DNA from: Burkholderiaceae bacterium
GTDB lineage: Bacteria > Pseudomonadota > Gammaproteobacteria > Burkholderiales > Burkholderiaceae_E
Assembly: GCA_024637155.1 (NCBI GenBank)
Contig: JAGXFR010000025.1
Coordinates: 1-64,000, forward strand
Direction of reading: 5' to 3'
DNA length: 64,000 bases
Part shown: positions 46,759 to 56,510 of the stretch, one piece after another
How positions within the stretch are numbered: position 1 is the stretch's first letter
How the letters are laid out: each line of letters opens with the position of its first letter
Position numbers and translations under genes: made by a program
The notes under the pieces: generated by a model
Database searches by the model: none
What the model was told of the DNA's origin: nothing
The model's input: the letters and a program-made list of their open reading frames with translations, nothing else

Positions 46759-46854
46759 CGAAGGCGAGTTTTCGGTCCGCGGCGCACCCTGCCGCGACGG
46801 TTGGCGAGCCTGTTGTCCGAATCCCCATCCACCCGCCATCTGGAGAGATTTCCC

Positions 46855-48267
46855 ATGACTACCGTTTCCGAAGTGATGAAGATCGTCGCCGACAACGACG
46901 TCAAGTTCGTCGACTTCCGTTTCACCGATACCCGCGGCAAGGAGCAGCACGTCACGGTCCCCGTTTCGCACTTCGACGAGGACAAGTTCACCGAAGGTCA
47001 TGCGTTCGACGGTTCGTCGATTGCCGGCTGGAAGGGGATCGAGGCTTCGGACATGCTGCTGATGCCGGACCCGGCGAGCGCACGGATGGATCCGTTTCGC
47101 GAGGAGTCGACGCTGCTGCTGACCTGCGACGTGGTCGAGCCCACCGACGGCAAGGGCTACGTGCGCGACCCGCGCTCGATCGCGCGGCGCGCCGAGGCCT
47201 ACCTGAAGTCGACCGGCATCGGCGACACCGCCTACTTCGGACCCGAGCCCGAGTTCTTCATCTTCGATTCGGTCACCTGGCACGTCGACATGTCGGGTTG
47301 CTCGGTGAAGATCAACTCCGAGGAAGCCTCGTGGAGCACGAGCAAGGAATTCGAGGGCGGGAATCTCGGACACCGGCCGACCGTGAAGGGCGGCTACTTC
47401 CCGGTTCCCCCGGTCGATTCGCTGCAGGACATCCGCTCGGAGATGGTGCTGATTCTCGAGCAGATGGGCGTGCCCGTTGAAGTGCATCATCACGAGGTGG
47501 CTGGTGCCGGGCAGTGCGAGATCGGCACCCGGTTTGCGGAGCTGGTGACGCGCGCCGACTGGGTGCAGGTGCTCAAGTACGTGGTTCACAACGTCGCGCA
47601 CAGCTACGGCAAGACCGCCACGTTCATGCCCAAGCCGATCGTCGGGGACAACGGCTCCGGCATGCACGTCCACCAGTCGATCTGGAAGGACGGAAAGAAT
47701 CTGTTCGCCGGAGACAAGTACGCCGGCCTCTCCGACCTGGCCCTGTACTACATCGGCGGGGTCATCAAGCACGCCCGCGCCCTGAACGCGATCACCAACC
47801 CGACGACCAACTCCTACAAGCGGCTGGTGCCGGGCTTTGAAGCCCCGGTGATGCTCGCCTACTCGGCGCGCAACCGCTCGGCCTCGATCCGCATCCCGCA
47901 CGTGAGCAACCCCAAGGCGCGGCGCGTCGAGGTCCGCTTCCCGGACCCGGCGGCCAACCCCTACATGGCCTTCGCCGCGCTGCTGATGGCTGGCCTCGAT
48001 GGCATCGAGAACAAGATCCATCCGGGCGAGGCGGCCGACAAGAATCTCTACGACCTGCCGCCCGAGGAAGGCAAGGCGATTCCCACGGTTGCCAGTTCGC
48101 TGGACATGGCGCTCGAGGCGCTCGACAAGGATCGCGACTTCCTGACGCGGGGTGGGGTGTTCGACAACGAGATGATCGACGCGTACATCGAACTCAAGAT
48201 GGAGGAGGTCACGCGACTGCGCATGACCACGCATCCGCTCGAATTCGACTCGACCTACTCCTGCTGA
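46855..48267 (+). CDS. glnA: Type I glutamine synthetase
   Basis: This 470-residue enzyme makes glutamine from glutamate, ammonia and ATP and forms a dodecamer. Signatures are [19 protein letters not shown], the metal-binding [45 protein letters not shown] and [33 protein letters not shown] contains the Tyr that is adenylylated by GlnE in GSI-beta enzymes, so activity is probably controlled that way. The ATG of [11 protein letters not shown] was chosen: GGAGAG precedes it and it is the family start. Transcription is probably under NtrC/sigma-54 control as described upstream. Confidence 0.97.
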   Translation: MTTVSEVMKIVADNDVKFVDFRFTDTRGKEQHVTVPVSHFDEDKFTEGHAFDGSSIAGWKGIEASDMLLMPDPASARMDPFREESTLLLTCDVVEPTDGKGYVRDPRSIARRAEAYLKSTGIGDTAYFGPEPEFFIFDSVTWHVDMSGCSVKINSEEASWSTSKEFEGGNLGHRPTVKGGYFPVPPVDSLQDIRSEMVLILEQMGVPVEVHHHEVAGAGQCEIGTRFAELVTRADWVQVLKYVVHNVAHSYGKTATFMPKPIVGDNGSGMHVHQSIWKDGKNLFAGDKYAGLSDLALYYIGGVIKHARALNAITNPTTNSYKRLVPGFEAPVMLAYSARNRSASIRIPHVSNPKARRVEVRFPDPAANPYMAFAALLMAGLDGIENKIHPGEAADKNLYDLPPEEGKAIPTVASSLDMALEALDKDRDFLTRGGVFDNEMIDAYIELKMEEVTRLRMTTHPLEFDSTYSC

Positions 48268-48326
48268 CGAGCGCGTATCCGGCGATCGGGAAGGGACGGG
48301 GCGACGCCCTGGACGCGCGCAGGCAC

Positions 48327-48354
48327 CACGGCCGACCCCTGCGGGTCGGCCGTG
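48327..48354. terminator. Perfect hairpin after glnA
   Basis: CACGGCCGACCC and GGGTCGGCCGTG form a perfect 12-bp stem with the 4-base loop CTGC, 59 bases after the glnA stop. It is the strongest simple hairpin seen in this part of the window. There is no T-run after it, so it may act as a factor-assisted terminator or as a barrier stabilising the glnA message. Confidence 0.6.
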
Positions 48355-48431
48355 AGGCTTGCGGCGCGCGTGCCGGTTTGTCAGTCCCGGCGCCTGGGCT
48401 TACACTCCCCCCAACCTCATTGTCCCGTCCG

Positions 48432-48941
48432 ATGACCAAGATCCTCCTCGCACTGCTCGGCCTCACGCTCGCACTGGAAGTCCCGGCGCAGATCTATCGA
48501 TGCGAGGGCGAGGCTGGCGTGGTCGAATACAGCAACAACGTCACGCCGGGACGCGAAGGTCGCTGCCGCAAGGTCGACCTGCCCGAACTCTCTACGATCC
48601 CCATGCCCAAGCTGCCGCCCAAGGCGGCGTCGGCCACAGGTGGGGGGGCCACGTCGAGTGCGCCGGCGGGCAAGGGGGGTGACTTCCCGCGCGTCAGCGC
48701 CGCCACGCAGAAGGCGCGCGACACCGATCGGCGCCGGATCATCGAGGATGAACTGCGCACGGAAGAGGCCAAGCTGGCCGAACTCAAAGCAGAATACAAG
48801 GACGGTGAGCCGGACCGGCTCGGTAGCGAGCGCAATTACCAGAAGTACCTCGATCGGGTGCAACGCCTGAAGGAAGAGATCAGTCGCACCGAGGCCAACA
48901 TCGCCACGCTCAAGCGTGAGCTCGGCACGATTCGCAACTAG
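48432..48941 (+). CDS. DUF4124-domain protein with C-terminal coiled coil
   Basis: This 169-residue predicted periplasmic protein has a signal peptide (MTKILLALLGLTLALEVPAQ), then a DUF4124 domain with QIYRCEGEAGVVEYSNN and a second Cys in GRCRKVDLP. A Gly/Ala/Ser-rich linker follows. The last ~70 residues form a strongly charged coiled coil (RRRIIEDELRTEEAKLAELKAEYKD and LKEEISRTEANIATLKREL). The function of DUF4124 is unknown. It lies between glnA and ntrBC, a placement shared by many betaproteobacteria, but its link with nitrogen control is unclear. Confidence 0.85.
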   Translation: MTKILLALLGLTLALEVPAQIYRCEGEAGVVEYSNNVTPGREGRCRKVDLPELSTIPMPKLPPKAASATGGGATSSAPAGKGGDFPRVSAATQKARDTDRRRIIEDELRTEEAKLAELKAEYKDGEPDRLGSERNYQKYLDRVQRLKEEISRTEANIATLKRELGTIRN

Positions 48942-50097
48942 CGCCGACGAACGCAGCGTGCGCGGCGTGCGCCCCCCCCGAATTTCGAACCTGCGTCGCA
49001 CGCCGGAGGCGAGCGGCCTCGACGGCCTCGACCTGCTCACGGGCGCCGTGGCGCTGCTCGACGCGCAGGGCGCCACCGTCTTTCTCAACGATGCTGCCGA
49101 AGAGCTCTTCGAGGTATCGCTGCGACGCGTGCGCGGCCAGGCGTTCAGCGAGCTGTTTGTCGAGAGCGACGCGCTGGAGGCTCTGCTCGCAAAGGCAATG
49201 GTCCGCGAGTTCGACGAGCGGCGCACCGAGCTCACGCTCAAGCGCCCCGGTCGCGAGGGCGTGGCATTGCTCACCGACGCGACCGTGCTCGACGATCCGC
49301 GCGGCTTTCTGCTGCTGGAGTTTCGCCCGGATCTGCAGCGCCAGCGCGCCGAACGCGACGAGCGCCGCCGCGACGCGCTGCAGGCGGGGCACGACCTGGT
49401 GCGCGGGCTGGCCCACGAGATCCGCAATCCCCTGGGCGGGATTCGCGGCGCCGCGCAGCTGCTCGAGTCCGAATTGGAAGCGCCGGAAATGCGCGAGTAC
49501 ACGCAGGTGATCGTGCGCGAGGTGGATCGCCTGCGTGCGCTTCTCGACCGCCTGCTCGAACCGCATCGCGGGCTGTCGCATCTGGAGGACGTCAATCTCC
49601 ACGAGGTCTGCGAACGGGTCTGTGCGCTCGTGCTGGCCGAGTGGCCGCAGGGGCTGCGCATCGAGCGCGACTACGACGCGAGCCTGCCGAGCGTGCGCGG
49701 GGATCCGGAGCAACTGATTCAGGCGCTGCTCAACCTGGTGCGCAACGCGGCGCAAGCGCTCGCGGGTCGGGGGTCGATCCGGCTGGTGACGCGGATCGCA
49801 CGGCAGGTGACGATCGATCGGCGACGGCACCGGCTCGCGCTGGATCTTCACGTGATCGACGACGGTCCCGGCGTCGATCCTGAAATTCGCGAGCGCATCT
49901 TTTTTCCGATGGTCAGCGCGCGCCCCGACGGTGTCGGCTTGGGGCTCACGCTCGCGCAGAACCTGATCCTGCGCCACGGCGGCGTGATTGAATGCGAGAG
50001 CCAGCCCGGACACACGGATTTCCGCATCCTGCTGCCGCTTGGGTCGGAATCGGACGCCAACGGGCCGGCCACTGCGATGCACGGAGGCAACTTGTGA
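48916..50097 (+). CDS. ntrB: Nitrogen regulation sensor kinase NtrB (GlnL)
   Basis: This protein of up to 393 residues is the soluble kinase/phosphatase that controls NtrC in response to PII. It has a PAS domain (LLTGAVALLDAQGATVFLNDAAEELF), a DHp helix with the phospho-acceptor His in GLAHEIRNPLGGIRGAAQLLE, and an ATPase domain with NLVRNAAQAL (N box), DDGPGVDPEIRERIFFPMVS and GVGLGLTLAQNLILRHGG. No membrane helix is present. The start is unsure: GTG at 48916 overlaps the preceding gene by 26 bases; GTG codons at 48958 or 48967 avoid this and still leave the PAS domain whole. It overlaps ntrC by 4 bases. Confidence 0.94.
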   Translation: MSSARFATSADERSVRGVRPPRISNLRRTPEASGLDGLDLLTGAVALLDAQGATVFLNDAAEELFEVSLRRVRGQAFSELFVESDALEALLAKAMVREFDERRTELTLKRPGREGVALLTDATVLDDPRGFLLLEFRPDLQRQRAERDERRRDALQAGHDLVRGLAHEIRNPLGGIRGAAQLLESELEAPEMREYTQVIVREVDRLRALLDRLLEPHRGLSHLEDVNLHEVCERVCALVLAEWPQGLRIERDYDASLPSVRGDPEQLIQALLNLVRNAAQALAGRGSIRLVTRIARQVTIDRRRHRLALDLHVIDDGPGVDPEIRERIFFPMVSARPDGVGLGLTLAQNLILRHGGVIECESQPGHTDFRILLPLGSESDANGPATAMHGGNL

Positions 50098-51554
50098 GCA
50101 ACGAAGTCTGGATCGTCGACGACGACGACTCGATTCGCTGGGTGCTGGAGCGCGCGCTGCAGCGCGAGGCGATCGCGGTGCGCGCCTTCGGCCGTGCCGA
50201 CGAGTGTCTCGCAGCCCTCGGCGCGGGGCCGCCCCGCGTGCTGGTGTCCGACATCCGCATGCCCGGCGGCAGCGGCATCGACCTGCTGGCAAGCTTCCGG
50301 GAAAGGGCCCCGGCGACGCCCGTGATCATCATGACCGCCTATGCCGATCTCGAGAGCGCGGTGGCCGCGTTCCAGAATGGCGCCTTCGAGTACCTGCCCA
50401 AGCCCTTCGACCTCCCGGCCGCGGTCGATCTAGTGCGCCGCGCGCTCGAAGAGAGCCGGCGCGAGCCGGCCGCGGACGGTGCGCCCTTGGGTGACGTGGA
50501 AATGCTCGGGCGCGCCAGCGCGATGCAGGAGGTGTTCCGCGCGATCGGGCGGCTCTCGGCTTCGAGCGCGACGGTGCTGATCACCGGCGCGTCGGGCACC
50601 GGCAAGGAACTGGTGGCGCGCGCGCTGCATCGGCACAGCCCGCGCGCCGAAGGACCCTTCGTCGCGCTCAACACCTCGGCGATTCCGCGCGACCTGCTCG
50701 AGTCCGAGCTCTTCGGACACGAGCGCGGCGCTTTCACCGGGGCGCTGCAGATGCGGCGCGGGCGCTTCGAGCAGGCGGCCGGCGGCACGCTGTTTCTCGA
50801 CGAGATCGGTGACATGCCGGCAGCGCTGCAGACCCGCCTGTTGCGGGTGCTGTCCAACAACCCCTTCTATCGGGTGGGCGGACACGAGCCACTGACTGCC
50901 GACGTGCGGGTGATCGCCGCCACCCATCAGGATCTCGAGGAGCGGGTGCGCGCGGGCGAGTTCCGCGAAGACCTGCTGCACCGGCTCGATGTGATCCGGT
51001 TGCGCTTGCCGCGCCTGTGCGAGCGCCGGGAAGACATCACGATGCTGGCGCGCCACTTCATGCGGCGCAGCGCGCGGGACAACGGGATCGCGCCCAAGGT
51101 GCTGGCGGACGACGCGCTGGCGGCGCTCACGGGTTTCGACTGGCCCGGCAACGTCCGCCAGCTCGAGAACGTCTGCAATTGGCTCACGGTGATGGCGCCG
51201 GCGCAGGTCGTCACCGCGAAGGATTTGCCGCCGGAGATCCGCCGGGCGGCTCGCAGCGCGGCATCCGGTGACGAGGGCGCCGCGGTTCCGGCCGCTCCGG
51301 CGGCGCCGCCGCCCTCGGCGGACTGGTCCACGATGCTGGGCGACGCCGTGGCCCGGCGCCTCGCGACACCGGACGGGGAAACCGAAGCGGGCGAACTGAT
51401 GGCTGCGCTGACGCGCGATTTCGAGGCCGCCGTGCTGCGTGCCGCGCTCGCGCATACGGCGGGGCGGCGCATCGAGGCGGCGCGGCTGCTCGGCATCGGC
51501 CGCAACACGATCAGTCGCAAGATCGCCGATCTCGGGCTCGACGAGTCGGAGTGA
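50094..51554 (+). CDS. ntrC: Nitrogen regulator NtrC (GlnG)
   Basis: This 486-residue sigma-54 activator has a receiver (VWIVDDDDSIRWVLERAL, phospho-Asp in VLVSDIRMPGGSG, LPKPF), an AAA+ domain (Walker A TGASGTGKE, GERGAFTGA-type loop read as [20 protein letters not shown]) and a Fis-like helix-turn-helix ending (AARLLGIGRNTISRKIADLGL). The GTG start follows GGAGG and overlaps the ntrB stop. It should bind the two dyads upstream of glnA and activate the sigma-54 promoter there when phosphorylated by NtrB. Confidence 0.96.
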   Translation: MSNEVWIVDDDDSIRWVLERALQREAIAVRAFGRADECLAALGAGPPRVLVSDIRMPGGSGIDLLASFRERAPATPVIIMTAYADLESAVAAFQNGAFEYLPKPFDLPAAVDLVRRALEESRREPAADGAPLGDVEMLGRASAMQEVFRAIGRLSASSATVLITGASGTGKELVARALHRHSPRAEGPFVALNTSAIPRDLLESELFGHERGAFTGALQMRRGRFEQAAGGTLFLDEIGDMPAALQTRLLRVLSNNPFYRVGGHEPLTADVRVIAATHQDLEERVRAGEFREDLLHRLDVIRLRLPRLCERREDITMLARHFMRRSARDNGIAPKVLADDALAALTGFDWPGNVRQLENVCNWLTVMAPAQVVTAKDLPPEIRRAARSAASGDEGAAVPAAPAAPPPSADWSTMLGDAVARRLATPDGETEAGELMAALTRDFEAAVLRAALAHTAGRRIEAARLLGIGRNTISRKIADLGLDESE

Positions 51555-51593
51555 ATCGGGGCGAAGTGGGGAATCGCGCCGTGAACCGGCGGG

Positions 51594-51618
51594 GGCGCTG
51601 CCGGGTCGCCGCAGCGCC
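51594..51618. terminator. Stem-loop between convergent ntrC and xth
   Basis: GGCGCTGC and GCAGCGCC form a perfect 8-bp stem around a 9-base loop in the short gap between the two converging genes. It could end transcription from both sides; no T-run is present. Confidence 0.5.
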
Positions 51619-51629
51619 GCGCCGGCCGG

Positions 51630-52412
51630 TCAGTCGATTTCGACGATGACGGGCGCGTGATCCGAGGGCTTCTCCAGCTTGCGCGGGGCCCGATCGATCG
51701 CGCAGGCGCGCACGCGCGGCGCGAGTGACGCATCGACCAGCACGTGGTCGATCCGCAATCCGGCGTTGCGCCGAAAGCCGAGCTGACGGTAGTCCCACCA
51801 GCTGTAGCTCCGTTCCGCCTGCTCGAACATCCGGAATGCGTCCACGCGGCCGTCGGCCAGCAGAGAGCGGAAACGTTCCCGCTCGGGCTCGGAGCACAGG
51901 ATTGCCCCTCTCCAGGCCTCGGGGTCATGGACGTCGCGGTCCTCGGGCGCGATGTTGAAGTCGCCCAGCAGGACCGTCGCGGCCGCGGCACCCGCGGCGG
52001 GGCGCTGCGCGAGCCACGCGCGCAGCGCGTCGATCCACGCCAGCTTGTATTCGTACTTGTCCGACCCGACCTCCTGCCCGTTGGGGAAGTAGGCGCAGAC
52101 CAGGCGCAGTCCGCCCACCTCGGCGCTGATCAGGCGCTGCTGCGGGTCTTCGTAGAGCGGGTTCCCGCGCAGGACGGCAGTGGGCGCTCCGACGGTGGCC
52201 CGGCGCGAGAGGATGGCGACACCGTTGTAGGTCGGCTGCCCCGCAAACACGGCGTCGTAGCCCGCTTCGGCCAGCGCCGCCGCCGGGAACTTGTCGTTGG
52301 TGAGCTTGGTTTCCTGCAGCGCGAGCGCGTCGATCTCGTTGGCCGCGAGCCAGTCGAGCACGTGGCCCAGGCGCACGCGCAGGGAATTGACGTTCCAGGT
52401 GGCGATCTTCAT
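51630..52412 (-). CDS. xth: Exodeoxyribonuclease III
   Basis: This 260-residue AP endonuclease/3'-5' exonuclease repairs abasic sites in DNA. It opens with KIATWNVNSLRVRL and has the catalytic LQETKLTNDKFP, the central VCAYFPNGQEVGSDKYEYKL, LLGDFNIAPEDRDVHD and ends with RIDHVLV and PSDHAPVIVEID. These provide the usual Asn, Glu, Asp, Asn and His residues of the family. Length is normal. It is followed on the same strand by no close partner; the next gene upstream is 49 bases away. Confidence 0.96.
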   Translation of the reverse strand: MKIATWNVNSLRVRLGHVLDWLAANEIDALALQETKLTNDKFPAAALAEAGYDAVFAGQPTYNGVAILSRRATVGAPTAVLRGNPLYEDPQQRLISAEVGGLRLVCAYFPNGQEVGSDKYEYKLAWIDALRAWLAQRPAAGAAAATVLLGDFNIAPEDRDVHDPEAWRGAILCSEPERERFRSLLADGRVDAFRMFEQAERSYSWWDYRQLGFRRNAGLRIDHVLVDASLAPRVRACAIDRAPRKLEKPSDHAPVIVEID

Positions 52413-52461
52413 GCCGCTGCGGCCTGGCTCGTCCTTGCGTGGCGCGCGTGCAGGTCCGTTG

Positions 52462-53172
52462 CTAGAAGCGCACCGACGTTGCGGGAGCCTCGGTGCGCGG
52501 CATCGCCGGCAGCAGGAAGGGCGCGCCCGCAGAGTTGGCGAAGGCTGTCGGGGGAGTTGTGTCCGGGGTCACCTTGGGTGTTTCGACGGGTGCCGTCGAG
52601 GCGGTCTCCGGAGTGCCCGCGCCCGCGCCGGGGCGCGGTGCCGCACGCTCGGCGAGCACGTTCGCCGCCGGGCGTTGGTAACCGCTGGGGAGCATGGAGG
52701 TCTTCGGGTAGCCGCCCGCGTCGAGCATGCGATCCCACGCCCCCGACTCGAAGCCGTCCAGGCCCTCGCGCCCGACCACCAGCCCGGGGAGGATCGTTCC
52801 CGACAGGCCCAGCTTGCGCAGCGCGTCCGCGTCGGCCTGACGGGTGATCGTGCGCTCGGAGAACGGGATGCCGCGTTTGTTCAGATGGGCGCGGCCCAGT
52901 TCGCAGGGGGCGCAGGACGGAGTCGTGTAAAGGGTTACCGGATAGCGCTCGACCGCGCCACGCAAAGCGTAGGGCAGCGCGACCGTATCGGCGCTGGCGC
53001 TCGCGACCGGGCCGCGCGGCGTGGCGAGGACCCGTGCGCCGGCCGGGGGCAATCGGTCCCCATAGTTGATCGCCCCGTCCTGGTCGGCCCACTTGTACTG
53101 CGCGTGTGCGGTTCCCGCGACGAAGAGCGCAAGCAGCGCGACGCGGGAGAGGTGGCGGAGTTGATCAGACAT
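52462..53172 (-). CDS. DUF4124 - glutaredoxin-like fusion protein
   Basis: This 236-residue predicted periplasmic protein has a signal peptide (MSDQLRHLSRVALLALFVAGTAHA), a DUF4124 segment (QYKWADQDGAINYGDRLPPAGARVL) and a glutaredoxin-like domain with the redox pair in LYTTPSCAPCELGRAHLNKRGIPFSERTI. A Pro/Ala/Thr-rich tail follows. The CAPC motif suggests disulfide or mixed-disulfide chemistry outside the cytoplasm, an unusual place for a glutaredoxin fold. The start overlaps the end of prlC by 8 bases. The substrate is unknown. Confidence 0.85.
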   Translation of the reverse strand: MSDQLRHLSRVALLALFVAGTAHAQYKWADQDGAINYGDRLPPAGARVLATPRGPVASASADTVALPYALRGAVERYPVTLYTTPSCAPCELGRAHLNKRGIPFSERTITRQADADALRKLGLSGTILPGLVVGREGLDGFESGAWDRMLDAGGYPKTSMLPSGYQRPAANVLAERAAPRPGAGAGTPETASTAPVETPKVTPDTTPPTAFANSAGAPFLLPAMPRTEAPATSVRF

Positions 53173-55261
53173 CGGCGTGGTTCCTGCCCGGATTTTCGAC
53201 CATTCCATTATGTCGCAGCAGTGCCGCGAGATCGGGGCTTCTTCCTCTGAACGCGCGAAATGAGTCGATGGCCGGTCGGCTACCCCCGGTTGAGAGGATT
53301 TCCATGAGGAATCGCTCACCGGTTTCGGCCAGCCGACGGTCGGCTTCGGGGGCGGCGCCCGCCTCCTCGAAGGCGGCGTATGCATCAGCCGAGAGGACCT
53401 CCGCCCATTTGTAGCCGTAGTAGCCCGCGGCGTAGCCGCCGCCGAAGATGTGCGAGAAGCTGTTCTGGAACCGGTTGAAGCGGGGCGGGACGAACACGGC
53501 AACTTCGGCGCGCACCGCGTCGAGCAGGTCCTGGACGCTGCGCCCGCCGGCCGGGTCGAATTCGCCGTGCAGCAGCATGTCGAAGAGCGCGAACTCCACC
53601 TGTCGCAGCGTCTGCAACCCGCTCTGGAAGTTCTTCGCGGCGAGCATCCGGTCGAAAAGCGCGCGGGGGAGAGCTTCCCCGGTGTCGACATGCGCACTCA
53701 TCGCGCGCACGATTTCCCACTCCCAGCAGAAGTTCTCGAGAAACTGGCTGGGCAGTTCGACCGCATCCCATTCCACCCCGGTGATTCCCGAGATGGCGAG
53801 TTCATCCACTCGGGTGAGCAGGTGGTGCAGACCGTGGCCGAACTCGTGAAACAGGGTCGTGACGTCGTCGTGGGTGAGCAGCGCGGACTGCCCCGCGGGC
53901 GGCGGCTGGAAATTACAGGTCAGGTACGCGACCGGACTCTGCACCCCCGGACCGCGCCGGCGGCGTGCCCGCGCATCATCCATCCACGCCCCGGGGCGCT
54001 TGTCGCCGCGCGCGTACAGGTCCAGATAGAACTGTCCGACCAGCGCGCCGTCGCGTTCGATGCGGTGGAAACGCACATCCGGGTGCCAGACGGGGGCCTG
54101 GTCCGGCGCGATGCGCACGCCGAAGAGCTTTTCGACCAGTCCGAAAAGACCTTCGAGCACGCGCGGCAGCTGGAAGTACCGGCGGACTTCCTGCCCGGAA
54201 AAAGCGTAGCGCGATTCCCGCAGCTTCTCGGACGCATAGGACAGGTCCCACGCCTGCAGCGGATCCAGCCCGAGTTCGTCGCGCGCAAAGCGCTCGAGTT
54301 CGGCGCGGTCACGCTCGGCAAAGGGCCGCGCGCGTTGTGCCAGATCCCGCAGGAACGCGGTCACCTGCTGCGCGGACTCGGCCATCTTGGGAACGAGCGA
54401 GACCGCCGCATAGTTCGGGTAACCGAGCAGTGCCGCGTGCTCGGCGCGCAGCGCGAGCAGTTCGTCGATGACCGGTGCGTTGTCCAGCTCGATGCGCGCC
54501 GCTTCCTCCGCCGGCGCAGCGGCGTCGAGCGAGGCACGCGTCGCGTTCGCCCGATAGATGCGTTCGCGCAGTTCACGCCGATCGGCATACTGCATCACCG
54601 CGACCACCGTCGGCTGCTGCAGGGTCAACAGATATCCCTTCGTGCCGCGCCGCTTTGCCTCGGCCTGCGCGGCCTCGAGCGCGTCGGCGGGAAATCCCGC
54701 GAGTTCAGCGGCGTCCTCGATCTCGAGCGTGAAAGCGTTGGTCGCATCGAGCACGTGCTCGGAGAAACGCTGCGCGAGTTCTGCCTCGCGCTCCTGAATC
54801 CGGGCGAAGCGTTCGCGCGCCGGGGAGACGAGGCTGGCGCCGCCCAGCCGGAAGTCGCGCAGCGCGTGTTCGATGACGCGCCGGCGCTCGGCGCTGAGCG
54901 TGGCGAAAACCGGTGCCTCCGCGAGCGCCTGGTAGCGTGTGAACAGCCCCTCGTGCTGCGCGACCTCGGTCCAGAACTGCACGATCCGCGGCAGCTGCGC
55001 GTTGTAGGTGGCGCGCAGTTGCGCAGAGTCGGCGACCCCATTCAGGTGCGAAGCGATGCCCCAGGCGCGACCGAGCTGTTCGGTCGCGTCCTCGAGCGGT
55101 GCCACCAGCGCCTCCCAGGTGAGCGGGGCGTCGGGCGCGGCGCAGGCCGCAAGCGCCGCCCGCGAGCGAGCGAGCAGTTCGTCGAGCGCGGGGGCGACGT
55201 GATCGGGCGAGAACGCGTCGAAGCGCGGCAGATCCGAGAAATCGAGCAGCGGATTCGTCAT
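53165..55261 (-). CDS. prlC: Oligopeptidase A (M3 family)
   Basis: This 698-residue zinc metallopeptidase degrades signal peptides and other oligopeptides in the cytoplasm. The metal site is HEFGHGLHHLL with the downstream Glu in GVEWDAVELPSQFLENFCWE; FGGGYAAGYYGYKWAEVLSADAYAAFEE is the conserved C-terminal block. The ATG giving MTNPLLDFSDLPRFD was preferred over a start 14 codons earlier because it is the family beginning and sits 4 bases after the folD stop. Gene order folD - prlC is common in betaproteobacteria. Confidence 0.96.
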   Translation of the reverse strand: MTNPLLDFSDLPRFDAFSPDHVAPALDELLARSRAALAACAAPDAPLTWEALVAPLEDATEQLGRAWGIASHLNGVADSAQLRATYNAQLPRIVQFWTEVAQHEGLFTRYQALAEAPVFATLSAERRRVIEHALRDFRLGGASLVSPARERFARIQEREAELAQRFSEHVLDATNAFTLEIEDAAELAGFPADALEAAQAEAKRRGTKGYLLTLQQPTVVAVMQYADRRELRERIYRANATRASLDAAAPAEEAARIELDNAPVIDELLALRAEHAALLGYPNYAAVSLVPKMAESAQQVTAFLRDLAQRARPFAERDRAELERFARDELGLDPLQAWDLSYASEKLRESRYAFSGQEVRRYFQLPRVLEGLFGLVEKLFGVRIAPDQAPVWHPDVRFHRIERDGALVGQFYLDLYARGDKRPGAWMDDARARRRRGPGVQSPVAYLTCNFQPPPAGQSALLTHDDVTTLFHEFGHGLHHLLTRVDELAISGITGVEWDAVELPSQFLENFCWEWEIVRAMSAHVDTGEALPRALFDRMLAAKNFQSGLQTLRQVEFALFDMLLHGEFDPAGGRSVQDLLDAVRAEVAVFVPPRFNRFQNSFSHIFGGGYAAGYYGYKWAEVLSADAYAAFEEAGAAPEADRRLAETGERFLMEILSTGGSRPAIDSFRAFRGRSPDLAALLRHNGMVENPGRNHADV

Positions 55262-55265
55262 CGGG

Positions 55266-56159
55266 TCATATCGCCTTCGCGACAGGGGGGTTCCCGGCGG
55301 CATGGTCGCGTTCGGCTGCCTCGAGCGTATTGACCAGCAGCATCGCGCGCGTCATCGGGCCGACGCCGCCCGGCACCGGCGTGATTGCGCCGGCCACCTT
55401 CGAGACGCCGTCGAAATCGACATCGCCGCAAAGCTTGCCGACGTTCGGCCCGTCGGGGATCCGGTTCATGCCCACGTCGATCACCACGGCGCCCGGCTTG
55501 ACCATCTCGGCGGTGATCATTCTCGCCTTGCCCACCGCGGCCACCAGCACGTCGGCGCGCCGGCAATGCGCGGCCAGGTCGCGTGTCCTGCTGTGGCAGA
55601 TGGTGACGGTGGCGTTGCGTTGCAGGAGCAGCATCGCCTGCGGCTTGCCGACGATGTTGCTGCGTCCCACCACCACGACCTCGGCGCCGGAGAGCTCGAC
55701 GCCCGCGTCCTCGAGAATCTTCATCACGCCGTAGGGCGTGCAGGGCAGGAAGCGCGGCTCACCGGTCATCAGCGCGCCGGCGTTGACGACGTGGAACCCG
55801 TCCACATCCTTGTCGGGCGAGATGCTTTCGATTACGCGGCGTTCGTTGATCTGCGGCGGCAGGGGGAGTTGCACGAGAATTCCGTGCACGCTCGGGTCGG
55901 CGTTCAATGCTTCGACGCGCGCCAGCAAGGCCGCCTCCGTGGTATCGGCAGGCATTCTCTCGAGGATCGATCGGATGCCCGACTCTTCGCAGTCTTTCAC
56001 CTTGTGGCGCACGTAGACCGACGACGCCGGGTCTTCGCCGACCAGGATCACGGCAAGTCCGGGTTGCGTGCCGGCCTTGGTCAGCGCGGCAGCGCGGACC
56101 GCGCATTGGGCGCGGATGGTACGGGCCAGTGCGGCACCATCGAGAATCTTGGCAGTCAT
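55266..56159 (-). CDS. folD: Methylene-THF dehydrogenase/cyclohydrolase FolD
   Basis: This 297-residue bifunctional enzyme interconverts 5,10-methylene- and 10-formyl-tetrahydrofolate using NADP. Motifs are [23 protein letters not shown] (with the catalytic Lys), [44 protein letters not shown] (dinucleotide site) and [15 protein letters not shown]. The chosen ATG has AAGG upstream and the standard start MTAKILDG. It is the first gene of the folD - prlC - DUF4124/glutaredoxin series read leftwards, and is divergent from the tRNA genes. Confidence 0.97.
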   Translation of the reverse strand: MTAKILDGAALARTIRAQCAVRAAALTKAGTQPGLAVILVGEDPASSVYVRHKVKDCEESGIRSILERMPADTTEAALLARVEALNADPSVHGILVQLPLPPQINERRVIESISPDKDVDGFHVVNAGALMTGEPRFLPCTPYGVMKILEDAGVELSGAEVVVVGRSNIVGKPQAMLLLQRNATVTICHSRTRDLAAHCRRADVLVAAVGKARMITAEMVKPGAVVIDVGMNRIPDGPNVGKLCGDVDFDGVSKVAGAITPVPGGVGPMTRAMLLVNTLEAAERDHAAGNPPVAKAI

Positions 56160-56265
56160 TGCGATACCTTGAGAGAAGTGGGCGGGTTGGAGCCCGGCAC
56201 TGCGTCGCATTCTGGGGGCGCGCGAGGGAGGTTTCTTGACTGCCCACACGGCCTGGCGGGTGCGC

Positions 56266-56294
56266 TTTACAGTGTCGGATCCCGTGATTATAAT
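56266..56294 (+). promoter_or_regulatory. Strong sigma-70 promoter of the tRNA operon
   Basis: TTTACA (one mismatch to the -35 consensus), an exact 17-base spacer and a perfect TATAAT lie immediately before the tRNA-Ala gene. The start point would be a few bases before the mature tRNA. This is the best sigma-70 promoter I see in the window. Confidence 0.85.
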
Positions 56295-56307
56295 TGCCGG
56301 CTTGCTT

Positions 56308-56383
<76 letters not shown>

Positions 56384-56425
56384 GGTTTCCGGCGATCGTG
56401 CCGTATGATTGCCCGCTTTTTTGTG

Positions 56426-56501
56426 GTCCCGTTCGTCTAGAGGCCTAGGACACGACCCTTTCACGGTCGGTACAGGGGTTCGAATCCCCTACGGGACGCC
56501 A
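56426..56501 (+). tRNA. tRNA-Glu (anticodon TTC)
   Basis: This 76-base tRNA has acceptor GTCCCGT with ACGGGAC, anticodon arm CGACC-CTTTCAC-GGTCG and T-arm GGGGTTCGAATCCCC. The anticodon TTC reads both Glu codons. The CCA end is encoded. It lies 42 bases after tRNA-Ala and ends just before a strong terminator, so the two form a small operon. Confidence 0.96.
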
Positions 56502-56510
56502 CGCACCTGC

